Assembly: GCF_009674495.1 (NCBI RefSeq)
Contig: NZ_WKJN01000022.1
Span: 1-64,000 of the forward strand
Direction: 5' to 3'
Length of the DNA stretch: 64,000 bases
Source of the DNA: Duganella alba
Lineage (GTDB): Bacteria; Pseudomonadota; Gammaproteobacteria; Burkholderiales; Burkholderiaceae_D
Under the pieces are notes generated by a model that saw only the letters and a list, made by a program, of their open reading frames with translations, did not search any database and was not told the origin of the DNA. The first letter of the stretch is position 1; every line of letters begins with the position of its first letter. The position numbers and the translations under genes were made by a program. Below, in pieces: positions 25,294 through 35,150 of the stretch.

Positions 25294-26652
25294 ATGTCCG
25301 ACCAAACGACTCTGGAGGTGCTGCGCACGCATGCGCTGCCGCTTCGCACTGACGACGACCTCGACGCGGTGGTCGATCATATCGGTGATGCGCCGCTGGT
25401 GCTGATGGGCGAAGCCAGCCACGGCACCAGCGAGTTCTACCAGTTGCGCGCGGCCCTCAGCAAACGCCTGATCGTCGAGCGCGGCTTCGACGCCATCGTG
25501 GCCGAGGCCGACTGGCCCGACGCCTTGCAGGTCAGCCGTTTCGTCCAGCTCAGCGGCGGCGACCAGACCGCCGACCAGGCCATGGCCGGCTTCGAGCGCT
25601 TTCCGCAATGGATGTGGCGCAACGTCGACATCGTCCGGCTGCTGTACTGGATGCGTCTGCACAACGAGCATGTGCATGCGCCCAACCGCCGCATCGGTTT
25701 CTACGGCATGGACCTGTACAGCCTGCAAAAATCGATGCACGAGGTGGTGCGCTACCTCGACCGCGTCGATCCGGAAGCGGCCAACCGCGCACGCGAGCGC
25801 TACAGCTGCATCGACCACATGGCGGCCGATCCGCAGTTCTACGGCCAGGCCGCCGCGCTGGGCCTGCGCACCGATTGCGAGAGGGAAGTGGTGCACCAGC
25901 TGGCGGACATGAATTCCCAGGCGGCCAGGCACCTGAGCACCTCAGGCGGCGTGGTGCCGGACGAACTGTTCTACGCCCAGCAGAACGCGCGCGTGGCGCA
26001 GAATGCCGAGCGCTACTACCGCACCATGTTCGGCGGCCGCGACGAATCGTGGAATATCCGCGACACGCACATGGCCGACACGCTGGAAGCCTTGCGCATG
26101 CACCTGAGCGTGCGCAAGGGCGGTCCGGCGCGGCTGGTGGTGTGGGCGCACAATTCGCACCTGGGCGACGCGCGCGCCACCGAGATGGGCCGGCGCGGCC
26201 AGCTCAATCTGGGCCAGCTGATGCGCCAGCGCTGCGGCGCCGACGCCGTCTACCTGCTGGGCTTCAGCACCCACGACGGCACGGTGACGGCGGCCAGCCG
26301 CTGGGATGGCGCGGCCGAGCTGAAGCGGGTGCGGCCGTCGTTGCCGGGCAGTGTGGAGGCGCTGCTGCATCAGTTGAGCGCGGTGGAGCCGCAGCGCCTG
26401 GCGCGCTTCATGTTGCCGCTGCGCGAGCGGCCGGAGGTGGTGGCGGCGTTGCCGAAGTCCTTGCTGGAACGCGCGATCGGCGTCATCTACCGGCCGGAGA
26501 CCGAGCGGCTCAGTCATTATTTCGAGGCGGACGTGGCGCGCCAGTTCGACGCCGTCATCCACGTCGACCACAGCAGCGCGGTCAGGCCGCTGGAGTCGTC
26601 ACCGCACTGGGTGCTGGATGAATTTCCGGAGACATATCCATCTGGATTGTAG
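25294..26652 (+). CDS. Erythromycin-esterase-family protein
   Basis: 452 residues from ATG 25294, with GGAGGA 8 bases upstream. Family motifs of the EreA/EreB/BcR135-136 fold: LMGEASHGTSEFY (Glu and His), VAEADWPDA (Glu), GFYGMDLYS, RDTHMADTL (His) and WAHNSHLGDARATEM. Family members range from macrolide esterases to proteins with no resistance role; environmental copies of this type (often annotated succinoglycan biosynthesis or Ere-like) are common. The catalytic His/Glu set is present, so activity is possible. No resistance cassette context, no integrase; ordinary base composition. Confidence 0.88.
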   Translation: MSDQTTLEVLRTHALPLRTDDDLDAVVDHIGDAPLVLMGEASHGTSEFYQLRAALSKRLIVERGFDAIVAEADWPDALQVSRFVQLSGGDQTADQAMAGFERFPQWMWRNVDIVRLLYWMRLHNEHVHAPNRRIGFYGMDLYSLQKSMHEVVRYLDRVDPEAANRARERYSCIDHMAADPQFYGQAAALGLRTDCEREVVHQLADMNSQAARHLSTSGGVVPDELFYAQQNARVAQNAERYYRTMFGGRDESWNIRDTHMADTLEALRMHLSVRKGGPARLVVWAHNSHLGDARATEMGRRGQLNLGQLMRQRCGADAVYLLGFSTHDGTVTAASRWDGAAELKRVRPSLPGSVEALLHQLSAVEPQRLARFMLPLRERPEVVAALPKSLLERAIGVIYRPETERLSHYFEADVARQFDAVIHVDHSSAVRPLESSPHWVLDEFPETYPSGL

Positions 26653-26917
26653 CGGCCAGCACCAGCGCCACGTTGAGCAGCACGGTCAGGCCGAACTTGA
26701 TCTGGAAGCTGGTCTTGCTGGATTTGTGGCGCAGCAGCTGCTGCGCCAGCAGGCCGCCGGGCCAGCCGCAGAACAGTCCGAGCAACAGCAAGGTGCGTTC
26801 GGCGATGCGCTGGCGGCGTTCGACGGCGGCCGCCTTGTCGAGCGCGTAGGCGATGAAGCAGGCCACGCTGGCGACGCCGTAGAACGACGCCAGCCACAGC
26901 AGGTTGAGCGCGATCAG
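26582..26917 (-). CDS. DUF1294 membrane protein with non-ATG start
   Basis: DUF1294 family, two or three membrane segments with YALDKAAA, the conserved [31 protein letters not shown] core and a second hydrophobic helix. The first conventional start (GTG 26866) would remove most of the first membrane helix. The frame stays open upstream and encodes [19 protein letters not shown], which fits the family N-terminus. It reaches a CTG at 26917-26915 that overlaps the trpS stop (CTGA). I therefore place the start there, translationally coupled to trpS, but GTG 26866 cannot be excluded. The 3-prime end overlaps the esterase gene. Confidence 0.7.
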   Translation of the reverse strand: MIALNLLWLASFYGVASVACFIAYALDKAAAVERRQRIAERTLLLLGLFCGWPGGLLAQQLLRHKSSKTSFQIKFGLTVLLNVALVLAATIQMDMSPEIHPAPSAVTTPAA

Positions 26918-27963
26918 AAGTAGCGCAGGCCGAGGGCGGCCTTGACTTCGTCGGCGGTCTGCGCCGCCACTTCGCGCGCTTGCATGGTGCCTTCCTTCAG
27001 CAGCTGCATGATGTAGCCCTTGTCTTTTTCCAGCTCTTCGCGGCGGGCGCGGATCGGCGCCAGCATTTCCTGCAGCACCAGTTCCAGGCGTTTCTTGACG
27101 ATGGAATCGCCCAGGCCGCCGCGCACGTAGTGGGCCTTCATTTCTTCCAGCTTGTCCTTTTCAGGATCGAAGGCGTCCAGGTAGATGAAGGCGACGTTGC
27201 CTTCCAGGTGGCCGGGATCTTCCACGCGCAGGTGCAGCGGGTCGGTGTAGACCTTCTTGACGGCGGCGGTGATTTCGGCCGCGCTGGCGCCCAGGTTGAT
27301 GGTGTTGCCCAGCGATTTGCTCATCTTGGCCTTGCCGTCGATGCCCGGCAGGCGGCCCAGGTCCGGCACCAGCGCCTTGCACTCGACCAGGATTTCCTTG
27401 TCGGCGATGCGGTTGAAGCGACGCACGATTTCGTTGGTCTGCTCGATCATCGGAATCTGGTCTTCGCCGACCGGCACCAGCGTGGCCTTGAAGGCCGAGA
27501 TGTCGGCGGCCTGCGAGGCGGGGTAGGTCAGGAAGCCGGCCGGAATGTCGCGCTCGAAGCCGCGCAGGGCGATTTCGGTCTTGACGGTTGGATTGCGCTC
27601 CAGGCGGGCCACGGTGACCATGTTCAGGTAGTAGAAAGTCAGCTCGGCCAGTTCCGGGATCTGCGACTGGATCAGGATGGTGGACTTGGCCGGATCGATG
27701 CCGACCGCCAGGTAGTCCAGCGCCACTTCGACCACGTTGCGGTGCACCTTGTTGGTGTCGTCCATGTTGTCGGTCAGGGCCTGGGAGTCGGCCAGCATGA
27801 TGAATTGCTTGAACTGGTGCTGGTATTCGACACGGTTGCGCAGGCTGCCGACGAAGTGGCCGAGGTGCAGCGGACCGGTCGGACGGTCGCCGGTCAGGAT
27901 GATTTGCGGGCCTTTTGGTGCGGTCGGTACGGCGGCGGTTTGTGGCTGGTCAGGCAGACTCAT
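26914..27963 (-). CDS. trpS: Tryptophanyl-tRNA synthetase
   Basis: 349 residues from ATG 27963 (AAAGGAACCCTG upstream). Class I synthetase: the HIGH motif appears as PTGPLHLGH and the KMSKS loop as [33 protein letters not shown] opens the Rossmann fold. It is of the longer betaproteobacterial type with tRNA-binding C-terminus ([22 protein letters not shown]). Charges tRNA-Trp in the cytosol. Followed by DUF1294 with overlapping stop/start. Confidence 0.96.
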   Translation of the reverse strand: MSLPDQPQTAAVPTAPKGPQIILTGDRPTGPLHLGHFVGSLRNRVEYQHQFKQFIMLADSQALTDNMDDTNKVHRNVVEVALDYLAVGIDPAKSTILIQSQIPELAELTFYYLNMVTVARLERNPTVKTEIALRGFERDIPAGFLTYPASQAADISAFKATLVPVGEDQIPMIEQTNEIVRRFNRIADKEILVECKALVPDLGRLPGIDGKAKMSKSLGNTINLGASAAEITAAVKKVYTDPLHLRVEDPGHLEGNVAFIYLDAFDPEKDKLEEMKAHYVRGGLGDSIVKKRLELVLQEMLAPIRARREELEKDKGYIMQLLKEGTMQAREVAAQTADEVKAALGLRYF

Positions 27964-28231
27964 CAGGGTTCCTTTGCGTTGCCCAGGTCCGGCGCTTGGA
28001 TGTAAAAACGCCACCAGACGAGGGCGGCGTTGATAAAAATATCACATCACTATGGGTAGACAGTGGCCGCTCGCGCTAGGAGCGGCGCCAATACGTGCGG
28101 GTGTGAAGGAGGGCGTAAAAAATCATGGCCGTATGGTTGCAGTTTGGTGGCGGTCTGTCAAGGTCAGGAACCAATTTGTGCGGGAGGCGGTCTAAGCTGA
28201 AAAGGAGAATAAGATAGCTAACAATTTCAAC

Positions 28232-28486
28232 ATGGTGGCGTTCATGGACTCACTGGTGGAAGGCGGATTTACCGAGCGGCAGGCGAAAGCGCTCGCCACG
28301 GCCCTGTACCATTTAATTGATAGCCATCTGGTCACCAAAGATTATCTCGACGCCCGGCTGGCCGAATTCCGTATCGACTTCAAACTGGAAATGGCGACGA
28401 TGAAATCCGATTTGATTCAATGGATGTGCGGCGTCGTCATCGTCCAGACCGGAATGACAGCAGTGCTGTTCAAGCTGTTGCATTAG
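28232..28486 (+). CDS. Small CCDC90/DUF1640-like coiled-coil protein with C-terminal membrane helix
   Basis: 84 residues. FTERQAKALATALYHLIDSHLVTKDYLDARLAEFRIDFKLEMATMKSDLI gives the typical short amphipathic and coiled-coil part (residues 13-62), followed by a membrane segment (CGVVIVQTGMTAVLFKLLH). Such proteins match DUF1640-type families. The AAAGGAG at 28202-28207 is oddly far (24 bases) from ATG 28232. In-frame ATA at 28214 is at the right distance, so a rare ATA start adding six residues is conceivable. Convergent with the binding-protein gene 1 base away. Confidence 0.7.
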   Translation: MVAFMDSLVEGGFTERQAKALATALYHLIDSHLVTKDYLDARLAEFRIDFKLEMATMKSDLIQWMCGVVIVQTGMTAVLFKLLH

Positions 28487-29296
28487 CTATTGGCGCGGCC
28501 GCACGCTGTCGGTCAGCACTTCCGGGCGGAAGTAGTGCAGGTAGCCTTCCATCACGTGGTTGGACTTGCCGGCTTTCTCCAGCGCGTCGCGCAGGATGGC
28601 GAAGTCTTCCGGCTTGAGCGCGTTCGACAGGTAGGCGCCGCTCTGGCGCCATGGCAGCTCCGGTATCGCCTCCGTGCGCAGCTTTTCCTGCAAGCCTTGC
28701 ACCCGGTGGTCGCGGCGGATCGCGCCGGCCATCAGGCTCGGTCCCATGATGGTGAGGTCGGCCGATCCCATGTTCAGCAGCCGCGCCACGCCGATCACGT
28801 CCACCTCGACAAACAGCCGGCCCTGTTTCTGCAGCTCCTCGATCAGCGCCGAATACTGCTCGCCATAGTCGAAGCCGCGCACCACCGCCACGCGCAGCTC
28901 GCGCCGCGCCAGCAGCTCCTGCGCGTTGGCGATCGGCGCGCGGCTGGACTTCACCGAGATCAGCATCGCCCGGTGGTTAATCATCGGAATGAAGGTGCCG
29001 ATCTGGTCGCGGTCCGCCGTGCGCGACGCCGGTGCCAGCAGGTCGGCGGTGCCGCTCTTGAACATCGCCACCTGGCGCGCGCGCGGCACCACCACGAAAG
29101 TAAACTGGCAGCCGATCTTCGGCGCCATGCTGCGCAGCAGGTCCGGATAAATACCTTTCACATGCGTGCCATCGATAATCACGCTGGCGCCGTTGGCCGA
29201 CACCGGCATGGCGATTTCGCGCGAGCAGCCGGTGGCGCCGGCGCTGTGGGCGGCAAGACTGGCGGCACAGGCCGCGATGATGACGCGCAGCTTCAT
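28487..29296 (-). CDS. Extracellular solute-binding-family protein (SBP_bac_3-like)
   Basis: 269 residues from ATG 29296; the start overlaps the stop of the MFS gene (ATGA). Signal peptide to about residue 21 (SAGA). The fold resembles family-3 solute-binding proteins: IAMPVSANGASVIIDGTHVKGIYPDLLRSM, FKSGTADLLAPASRTADRD and LRVAVVRGFDYGEQYSALIEELQKQG. Adjacent permease or ATPase genes are absent, so it is more likely a sensor or accessory protein than part of an ABC importer. The larger open frame reaching 30577 is antisense read-through of another frame and is not real. Confidence 0.83.
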   Translation of the reverse strand: MKLRVIIAACAASLAAHSAGATGCSREIAMPVSANGASVIIDGTHVKGIYPDLLRSMAPKIGCQFTFVVVPRARQVAMFKSGTADLLAPASRTADRDQIGTFIPMINHRAMLISVKSSRAPIANAQELLARRELRVAVVRGFDYGEQYSALIEELQKQGRLFVEVDVIGVARLLNMGSADLTIMGPSLMAGAIRRDHRVQGLQEKLRTEAIPELPWRQSGAYLSNALKPEDFAILRDALEKAGKSNHVMEGYLHYFRPEVLTDSVRPRQ

Positions 29297-30531
29297 GCCG
29301 CTACCTCGTGTTGGTTGAAATAACGCTGCGCCACCAGCACCGCCACCGCCTGCATGGCGGCGCACAGATAAAACGTGCTGCCGACGCGCCAGTCGCTGGA
29401 CGCCAGATGGCTGACCTCGCCCAAAATCGCCGAGCCGAGCAGCGGCATGAAGATCACGCCGACGCTGCTGATCGATTGCAGCGATCCCATCAGCTCGCCC
29501 TGCTGGTCGGCCGCCGTGTCCTTGGAAATAATGCTTTGCAGGGCGGGGCCGATGGCAAACGACAGCACATTGCACAGGATCAGCACATACATCATCCAGC
29601 CATGCGTGGCCAGGCCGTACAGCAGATAGGTCACGCAACCGGAGAGCATGCCCAGCTGCGCCAGCCGCACCTCGCCGAAGCGCTTGATCAGCAGCCCCAG
29701 CAGCCCGGCCTGCACCACCGCCGCCGTCAGGCCGACGCAGAACAGCGCCGCGCCGTTCTCGCCCGGCGTCCAGTTGAAGCGGAAGGTGGTGTACAGCACC
29801 CAGGTGGTTTGCAGCATCATGGCCGCCAGCGTCACCAGCGTGTAGGTGACGATCAGGCCGCGGATATCGGTACGCCGCGCCAGCTTGACCAGCGCCGCCA
29901 GCGGATTGATCTTCGACAGCCTGAACGGCGCGCGGCGCCCGGCCGGCAGCGATTCCGGCACCGCGAAATAGCCGTACACGAGGTTGGCGGCCGACAATCC
30001 GCCCGCCACATAGAACGGCAGGTGCAGGTCCACCGTGCCCAGCAGCCCGCCCAGCATCGGCCCGCAGATAAAGCCCAGGCCGAAAGCGGCGCCGATCTTG
30101 CCGAAGCTCTTGGCGCGGTTTTCCGGCGTCGACACGTCCGACGCGTAGGCCGACGCCACCGACATACTGGCCGACGACATGCCGCCGATCACGCGGCCGA
30201 TGAACAAACAGGCCAGGTTGGGCGCCCAGGCGGTGGTCAGGAAGTTGACGCTCATGCCGGCCATCGAATACAGCAGCACCGGGCGGCGGCCGACGCGGTC
30301 GCTGATGGCGCCCAGCATCGGCATGAAGATGAATTGCATCAGCCCGAAGACGGCGCTCATCATGCCGTACCAGTAGGCCTGGTTTTCGCGCGTGCCGGCG
30401 AACTCGCCGACCAGCGCCGGCAGTACCGGCACGATCAGGCCGATCCCCAGCATATCGATGAAGACGCAGATCAGGACAAAATTCAGGTTGCCGGCGGCCG
30501 CCGGCGCCGCAGGTGCAGCAGGTGTGTTCAT
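29293..30531 (-). CDS. MFS drug-efflux transporter (TCR/TetA-like)
   Basis: 412 residues, 12 hydrophobic segments. DHA1/TetA-type motif A is GAISDRVGRRPVLLYSM, with IFIDMLGIGLIVPVLPALV-like helix 1 (FVLICVFIDMLGIGLIVPVLP) and GFICGPMLGGLLG in helix 5. Exports tetracycline-like or other small molecules by proton antiport; the substrate cannot be inferred. Its stop overlaps the start of the binding-protein gene. No TetR-type regulator adjoins it. The start at 30531 has an MNTPAAPAAP N-tail. Confidence 0.92.
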   Translation of the reverse strand: MNTPAAPAAPAAAGNLNFVLICVFIDMLGIGLIVPVLPALVGEFAGTRENQAYWYGMMSAVFGLMQFIFMPMLGAISDRVGRRPVLLYSMAGMSVNFLTTAWAPNLACLFIGRVIGGMSSASMSVASAYASDVSTPENRAKSFGKIGAAFGLGFICGPMLGGLLGTVDLHLPFYVAGGLSAANLVYGYFAVPESLPAGRRAPFRLSKINPLAALVKLARRTDIRGLIVTYTLVTLAAMMLQTTWVLYTTFRFNWTPGENGAALFCVGLTAAVVQAGLLGLLIKRFGEVRLAQLGMLSGCVTYLLYGLATHGWMMYVLILCNVLSFAIGPALQSIISKDTAADQQGELMGSLQSISSVGVIFMPLLGSAILGEVSHLASSDWRVGSTFYLCAAMQAVAVLVAQRYFNQHEVAA

Positions 30532-30549
30532 GGGGACTCGATCGACGTG

Positions 30550-31209
30550 TTACGGCGCGGCCGGGCTGGCGGCCCACTCGGCGATGAAGTTGTCGCGGAA
30601 GGCGATCAGTTCGTTGAGCCGGTTCTCGGCCAGGCGGCGGCCGGCGGCGGTCTGCATCTTGCCGGGCAGGGTGGCCAGCTTGGTGTCGATGTGGTCGAGG
30701 GCGTAGGCTTTTTCGTCGAGGTCGCGGTGCAGCGCCATCGGATCGTCGGCGTGCGCCAGCGCCGTGCCCATGCGGCCGGCCGTGTAGAACAGCCGCGCCA
30801 GGCCGACCGCGCCCAGCGCATCGAGCCGGTCGGCGTCCTGCACGATCCTGGCTTCGATGGTTTCCGGCCGGATGCCGGCGGAAAAACTATGGCTTTCGAT
30901 GGCGTGGGCGACGGCCGACAGCTTGTTCGGCGGGAAATCCAGCTCGGCCAGCTGGCGGCTGGCCAGCAGCGCCGCCTTGCGCGAGGCCAGATGGCGTTCG
31001 GGATCGTTCTTTGGCAGGTTGACCAGGTCGTGCAGATAGCAGCCGGCCAGCACGATCAAGGCGTCGGCCTCGGGATAATCGTCCAGCAGCAGGCTGGCGT
31101 TACGCCAGACGCGGTGCAAATGGTTGGTATCGTGGGCGCCATCCATCCCCTGCGCCGCGGTGGCCAGGGCGACCAGGCGCGGATGCCAGCTACTGAGCAA
31201 GCTATTCAT
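30550..31209 (-). CDS. HD-domain phosphohydrolase (YedJ-like)
   Basis: 219 residues. HD superfamily metal site: HDTNHLHRVWRNA (first His), CYLHDLVNLPKNDP (HD), ESHSF and VQDADRLDALGAVGLARLF (Asp). The AHAIESHSFSAG and ARLFYTAGRMG blocks match the YedJ/HD phosphohydrolase family, proposed to act on nucleotides. Ends 18 bases upstream of the MFS gene, on the same strand, so may be the first gene of a three-gene unit. Confidence 0.9.
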   Translation of the reverse strand: MNSLLSSWHPRLVALATAAQGMDGAHDTNHLHRVWRNASLLLDDYPEADALIVLAGCYLHDLVNLPKNDPERHLASRKAALLASRQLAELDFPPNKLSAVAHAIESHSFSAGIRPETIEARIVQDADRLDALGAVGLARLFYTAGRMGTALAHADDPMALHRDLDEKAYALDHIDTKLATLPGKMQTAAGRRLAENRLNELIAFRDNFIAEWAASPAAP

Positions 31210-31329
31210 CTATTTCCCTGAAAATATACGACGATTTAGTGCAAATCATACATGCTTGGCGAAGCTTGTGCAGAGGAAAAACCATGGCAGAACTGGCAAT
31301 CTAGAAATTGCCATAAGTCTATTTGTTGC

Positions 31330-31386
31330 TTGACTGCATTTTTTTGGTGCTATTGATCTTGACTTGCGGTAACATTAGGCATAGTC
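31330..31386 (+). promoter_or_regulatory. Weak candidate promoters for cheW
   Basis: Two TTGACT -35-like hexamers lie in the AT-rich 199-base gap before cheW: 31330-31335 (followed by TATTGA at short spacing) and 31359-31364 (followed by a CATAGT/TAGTCA region). Neither has an ideal -10 hexamer, so this is a low-confidence proposal. Confidence 0.25.
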
Positions 31387-31408
31387 ACTACGCATTGAAG
31401 GAAAACCC

Positions 31409-31900
31409 ATGTCTAACGTAAGCGAACTGCACGCGACGTCCCCTGCCGGCGAATATCTGGCCTTTACCCTGGGCCAGGAAGAGTACGGCATCGACATTCA
31501 AAAAGTCAGCGAAATCCGCAGCTACGAAACCCCAACCCGCATCGCCAACGCCCCGGAATTCGTCAAGGGCGTGGTCAATCTGCGCGGCATCATCGTGCCG
31601 ATCGTCGATATGCGCATCAAGTTCAACCTCGGCACCCCGACCTACGACCAGTTCACCGTGGTCATCATCCTCAACATCGGCCACCGCGTGGTCGGCATGG
31701 TGGTGGACCGCGTGTCGGACGTCACCACGCTGTTGCCTGAACAGATCAAACCGGCACCGGAAATCGGTTCGGCCCTGAATACCGATCACATTGTTGGCCT
31801 GGGCACCATCGAAGAGCGTATGCTGATCCTGGTCGATATCGACAAGCTGATGTCCAGCGCCGATATGGGCCTGATCGAAAGCACGGCCCTGGCCGCGTAA
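31409..31900 (+). CDS. cheW: Chemotaxis coupling protein CheW
   Basis: 163 residues. CheW SH3-like fold: [58 protein letters not shown] spans the canonical blocks, with the NLRG motif linking receptors to CheA. Gene pair with the MCP 84 bases downstream, and no cheA here, so it feeds an array whose kinase is elsewhere. Its start has GAAGGAAAACCC. Confidence 0.96.
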   Translation: MSNVSELHATSPAGEYLAFTLGQEEYGIDIQKVSEIRSYETPTRIANAPEFVKGVVNLRGIIVPIVDMRIKFNLGTPTYDQFTVVIILNIGHRVVGMVVDRVSDVTTLLPEQIKPAPEIGSALNTDHIVGLGTIEERMLILVDIDKLMSSADMGLIESTALAA

Positions 31901-31984
31901 GCGCCAGCGTCCATCGCGCCGGGCAGGACCCGATGCTGATCCCGTTGTTTTGTTTTTGATTTACTCCGAGAGGTAGGTGCAAGA

Positions 31985-33586
31985 ATGAATATGTTGGCGA
32001 ATATCAGTATCGGCAAACGCCTGGCGCTGGGTTTTACCGTCATTTTGGCGTTTGCGGTGCTGATTACCGGCATCAGTGTGTGGCGTCTGCAAGGCGTGGC
32101 CTCGGCCACCAGCGAAATGATGCAGAACCCGCTGGCCAAGGAACGCATGATTTCCGACTGGTCCGGCAAGATCGACAGCGGCATCCGCCGCACCACCGCC
32201 ATCGCCCGCAGCAGCGACCAGTCGCTGGGCACCTATTTCGCCGAAGAGTCGAAGGCCTCGTCCGCCGCTTCCAGCGAACTCCAGAAGAAAATCGAAACCC
32301 TGATCACCGATGCCGATGAAAAGGACCTGTTCGTCCGCATCGGCGAACAGCGCAAGGTTTACCTGTCGTCGCGCGACCAGATCAACAAGCTGAAGACCGC
32401 CGGCGAACTGGACGAAGCAACCAAGATTTTTGAAAACGTTTTCCGTCCCGGCACCGCCAAGTACCAGGAACTGATTGTCGAACTGCTGAAAATGCAGCGC
32501 GCGAAGATCGACGCCGCCGCCCAGCACATCGAAGACATCGCCAACAGCAGCCGCCGCCTGCTGTTCATCCTGGCCGCGCTGGTGCTGGCCTTCGGCGCCA
32601 CCGCCGCCTGGCTGCTCACCACCGGCATCGTCCGTCCGCTGCAGGAAGCGGTGGAAGCGGCGCGCCGCGTCGCCAGCGGCGACCTGACCGGCCAGATCGA
32701 CGACAGCGCCAAGGATGAAACCGGCCAGCTGCTGTCGGCCCTGAAGGAAATGAACACCAGCCTGCTGGGCATCGTCACCGAAGTCCGCACCGGCACCGAC
32801 CACATCACCACCTCCTCGAGCGAAATCGCCCAGGGCAACCAGGATCTGTCGCGCCGCACCGAGCAGCAGGCCGGCGCGCTGGAGGAAACCGCCTCGTCGA
32901 TGGAGGAACTGACCTCCACCGTCAAGCACAACGCCGACAACGCCCGTCAGGCCAACCAGCTGGCGGCATCGGCCGCGCAGGTGGCCGTGAAAGGCGGCGC
33001 CGTGGTGGCGCAGGTGGTGGGCACCATGGATTCGATCAACCAGTCGTCCAGCAAGATCGTCGACATCATCGCCGTGATCGACGGCATCGCCTTCCAGACC
33101 AACATCCTGGCGCTGAATGCCGCCGTGGAAGCGGCGCGCGCCGGTGAGCAGGGCCGCGGCTTTGCGGTGGTGGCGTCGGAAGTGCGCAACCTGGCGCAGC
33201 GTTCCGCCTCGGCCGCCAAGGAAATCAAGGCGCTGATCGGCGACTCGGTGGAGAAGGTCAACCAGGGCAGCAAGCTGGTGGCCGACGCCGGCGTGACGAT
33301 GGACGAAATCGTCGCCAGCGTGCACAAGGTCAGCGACATGATCTCGGAAATCACCGCCGCCAGTACGGAACAAAGCGCCGGCATCCACGAAGTCAATCAG
33401 GCCATCGGCTCGATGGACGCGGTGACCCAGCAGAACGCCGCGCTGGTCGAGCAGGCCGCTGCGGCGGCGGAGTCCATGCAGCAGCAGGCGGCCGCGCTGG
33501 CGCACGCCGTCAGCGTGTTCAAGGTCGACGGCACGCCGCGCCTGTCGCAGGCGCGCAAACCGCTACAAATAGCTCGCAGCGTCTGA
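31985..33586 (+). CDS. Methyl-accepting chemotaxis protein (CheW-linked)
   Basis: 533 residues, with GAGAGGTAGG before ATG. Membrane segment 1 at 11-31, four-helix-bundle sensor ([32 protein letters not shown]) to about 190, membrane segment 2 ([20 protein letters not shown]), HAMP, then the signalling domain with tip [39 protein letters not shown]. Tsr-like class. It shares long identical blocks with the MCP at 13340 in the signalling domain but the sensors differ. No CheR tether at the C-terminus. Confidence 0.95.
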   Translation: MNMLANISIGKRLALGFTVILAFAVLITGISVWRLQGVASATSEMMQNPLAKERMISDWSGKIDSGIRRTTAIARSSDQSLGTYFAEESKASSAASSELQKKIETLITDADEKDLFVRIGEQRKVYLSSRDQINKLKTAGELDEATKIFENVFRPGTAKYQELIVELLKMQRAKIDAAAQHIEDIANSSRRLLFILAALVLAFGATAAWLLTTGIVRPLQEAVEAARRVASGDLTGQIDDSAKDETGQLLSALKEMNTSLLGIVTEVRTGTDHITTSSSEIAQGNQDLSRRTEQQAGALEETASSMEELTSTVKHNADNARQANQLAASAAQVAVKGGAVVAQVVGTMDSINQSSSKIVDIIAVIDGIAFQTNILALNAAVEAARAGEQGRGFAVVASEVRNLAQRSASAAKEIKALIGDSVEKVNQGSKLVADAGVTMDEIVASVHKVSDMISEITAASTEQSAGIHEVNQAIGSMDAVTQQNAALVEQAAAAAESMQQQAAALAHAVSVFKVDGTPRLSQARKPLQIARSV

Positions 33587-33632
33587 GCTTTTCACGTAAC
33601 ATTGCCTTTTTGGCTATGTGCGTGGGAGCGTG

Positions 33633-35150
33633 ATGCGATATTTTCTGTTGGTGTTGCTGGCGGCCCTGGCGCCGCTGGTCCGGGCCGAAACCGGGTTTGC
33701 CAATCTTGAACGGGGGCCGCACAGCGTCGGCTTCCGCCTCGTCCAGCAATACGATTATTCGCGCAGCTATCGCGAGAAGAACGATGTCGTCAACGGCCAG
33801 CCGTTCGCCGGCGAACGCGCCCGGCCGGTGCAGACGCTGATCTGGTATCCCGCCGCTTCCGGCGCCGGCACGCGCCTTCCTTATTCCGACTATATCCGCA
33901 CCGAGGCGACCGACATCGACTACGGCCGAGCCAAGTCCGACGTCGACGCCTTCATGGCGGCCCAACTCAAATCGGCCAGTGCGGCCATTGGTGAGGCACA
34001 GGCCCGGGCCAAATTCTCCCAGCGCATGTGGGCGGTGCGCGATGCCGCGCCGCTGGCGGGCAAATATCCGGTGGTGGTGTATGCGCCCGGCGGCGGCAGC
34101 CCCGCGCACGAAGCGGCCGATGTCGGCGAGTACCTGGCCAGTCATGGCTATGTGGTGATCGTCAGCCGCAACCTGGGCACGCGCAGCTACCTGATGACGG
34201 TCGACCGCGAAGGCGCCGAAACGCAGGCGCGCGACATCGGCTTCCTGGTCTCCTACGCGCATACGCTGCCGTTTGCCGATACCGCGCATATCGCGGCGGC
34301 CGGCTGGAGCTGGGGCGGCATGACCAATCTGTTTGCGGCGGCCGACGACAACCGCATCGCCGCCGTCATCAGCCTCGATGGCACGCGCGAGCCGGACCTG
34401 ACCAGGATGCTGCCGGTGTCGCGCCTGACGATTCCGTGGCTGTACATCTCGCGCAAGCTGGCCACCATTTCGGAGCTGAACAAGCGCGGCATCGAGAGCT
34501 CATTCAGCCTGCTGAACGCGGCGCGCCACATGCAGCTGTACCAGGTGGTGATGCAGCCGATGGTGCACGTGGATTTTTCGCCGGAAGCGCTGCGCTTCCA
34601 GCCGCCGTCGCACTTCGAGGACTACACGCGCGAGGAGGTGGAGCAGGCCTACTACTGGACCGCGCGCTACATGCTGGCGTTTGTCGATGCCTATCTGAAG
34701 AACGATGCGGCCGGCCTGGCCTTCGTGCAGCGCTCGCCGACGCAGAACGGCGCCCCGCGCCATATGGCCTTGTACGAACCGCGCGCAGCCGATACTGGTC
34801 CGGTGGCCACGCGCGCCGGCTTCGCCGCCGAACTGGCGAAGCGCGGCTTCGATCACGCGGTGGAGATCTACACGACGCTGCATGGCCGTGACGGCACATT
34901 CGTGTTGTCCGAGTCCGACATCAACGCCTGGGGCTACGAACTGCTGCGCTCCGACAGGCAGGCCGCCGGCGTGGAGATCTTCAAGCTGGGCGTAACGCTG
35001 TACCCGAACGCCAGCAATCTGCACGACAGCCTGGCCGAAGGCTACGAAGCGCTGGATAACAAGCCATTGGCCATCGCCAGTTACCAGCGTTCGTTGGAAC
35101 TCGATCCCAGCAACGGCCACGCGGTAGCACGGCTGAAAGCGCTGAAATGA
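33633..35150 (+). CDS. Exported alpha/beta hydrolase with C-terminal TPR
   Basis: 505 residues from ATG 33633 (GGGAGCG upstream). Signal peptide to about residue 18 (VRA). The alpha/beta-hydrolase core resembles dienelactone and acetylhydrolase families: KYPVVVYAPGGGSPAHEAADVGEYLASHGYVV, nucleophile elbow GWSWGG with Ser226, an acidic loop (ISLDGTREPDL), and MVHVDFSPE near the His position. The last about 90 residues hold tetratricopeptide repeats (NLHDSLAEGYEALDNKPLAIASYQRSLELDP). Fusion of a hydrolase to TPRs suggests a docked partner. Overlaps the next gene (ATGA). Confidence 0.82.
   Translation: MRYFLLVLLAALAPLVRAETGFANLERGPHSVGFRLVQQYDYSRSYREKNDVVNGQPFAGERARPVQTLIWYPAASGAGTRLPYSDYIRTEATDIDYGRAKSDVDAFMAAQLKSASAAIGEAQARAKFSQRMWAVRDAAPLAGKYPVVVYAPGGGSPAHEAADVGEYLASHGYVVIVSRNLGTRSYLMTVDREGAETQARDIGFLVSYAHTLPFADTAHIAAAGWSWGGMTNLFAAADDNRIAAVISLDGTREPDLTRMLPVSRLTIPWLYISRKLATISELNKRGIESSFSLLNAARHMQLYQVVMQPMVHVDFSPEALRFQPPSHFEDYTREEVEQAYYWTARYMLAFVDAYLKNDAAGLAFVQRSPTQNGAPRHMALYEPRAADTGPVATRAGFAAELAKRGFDHAVEIYTTLHGRDGTFVLSESDINAWGYELLRSDRQAAGVEIFKLGVTLYPNASNLHDSLAEGYEALDNKPLAIASYQRSLELDPSNGHAVARLKALK

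Noticed and set aside
24256-25932. A 558-codon version of the EamA transporter
   Set aside because: The N-terminal half is antisense to the esterase-like gene; the real start MWRGV is at 25215.
28487-30577. A 696-codon fusion of a Gly/Arg-rich protein with the binding protein
   Set aside because: The first part is the MFS gene in the wrong frame; the binding protein starts with its own signal peptide at 29296.
29308-31221. A 637-codon plus-strand open frame
   Set aside because: Antisense to the MFS and HD genes, both of which have clear family motifs.
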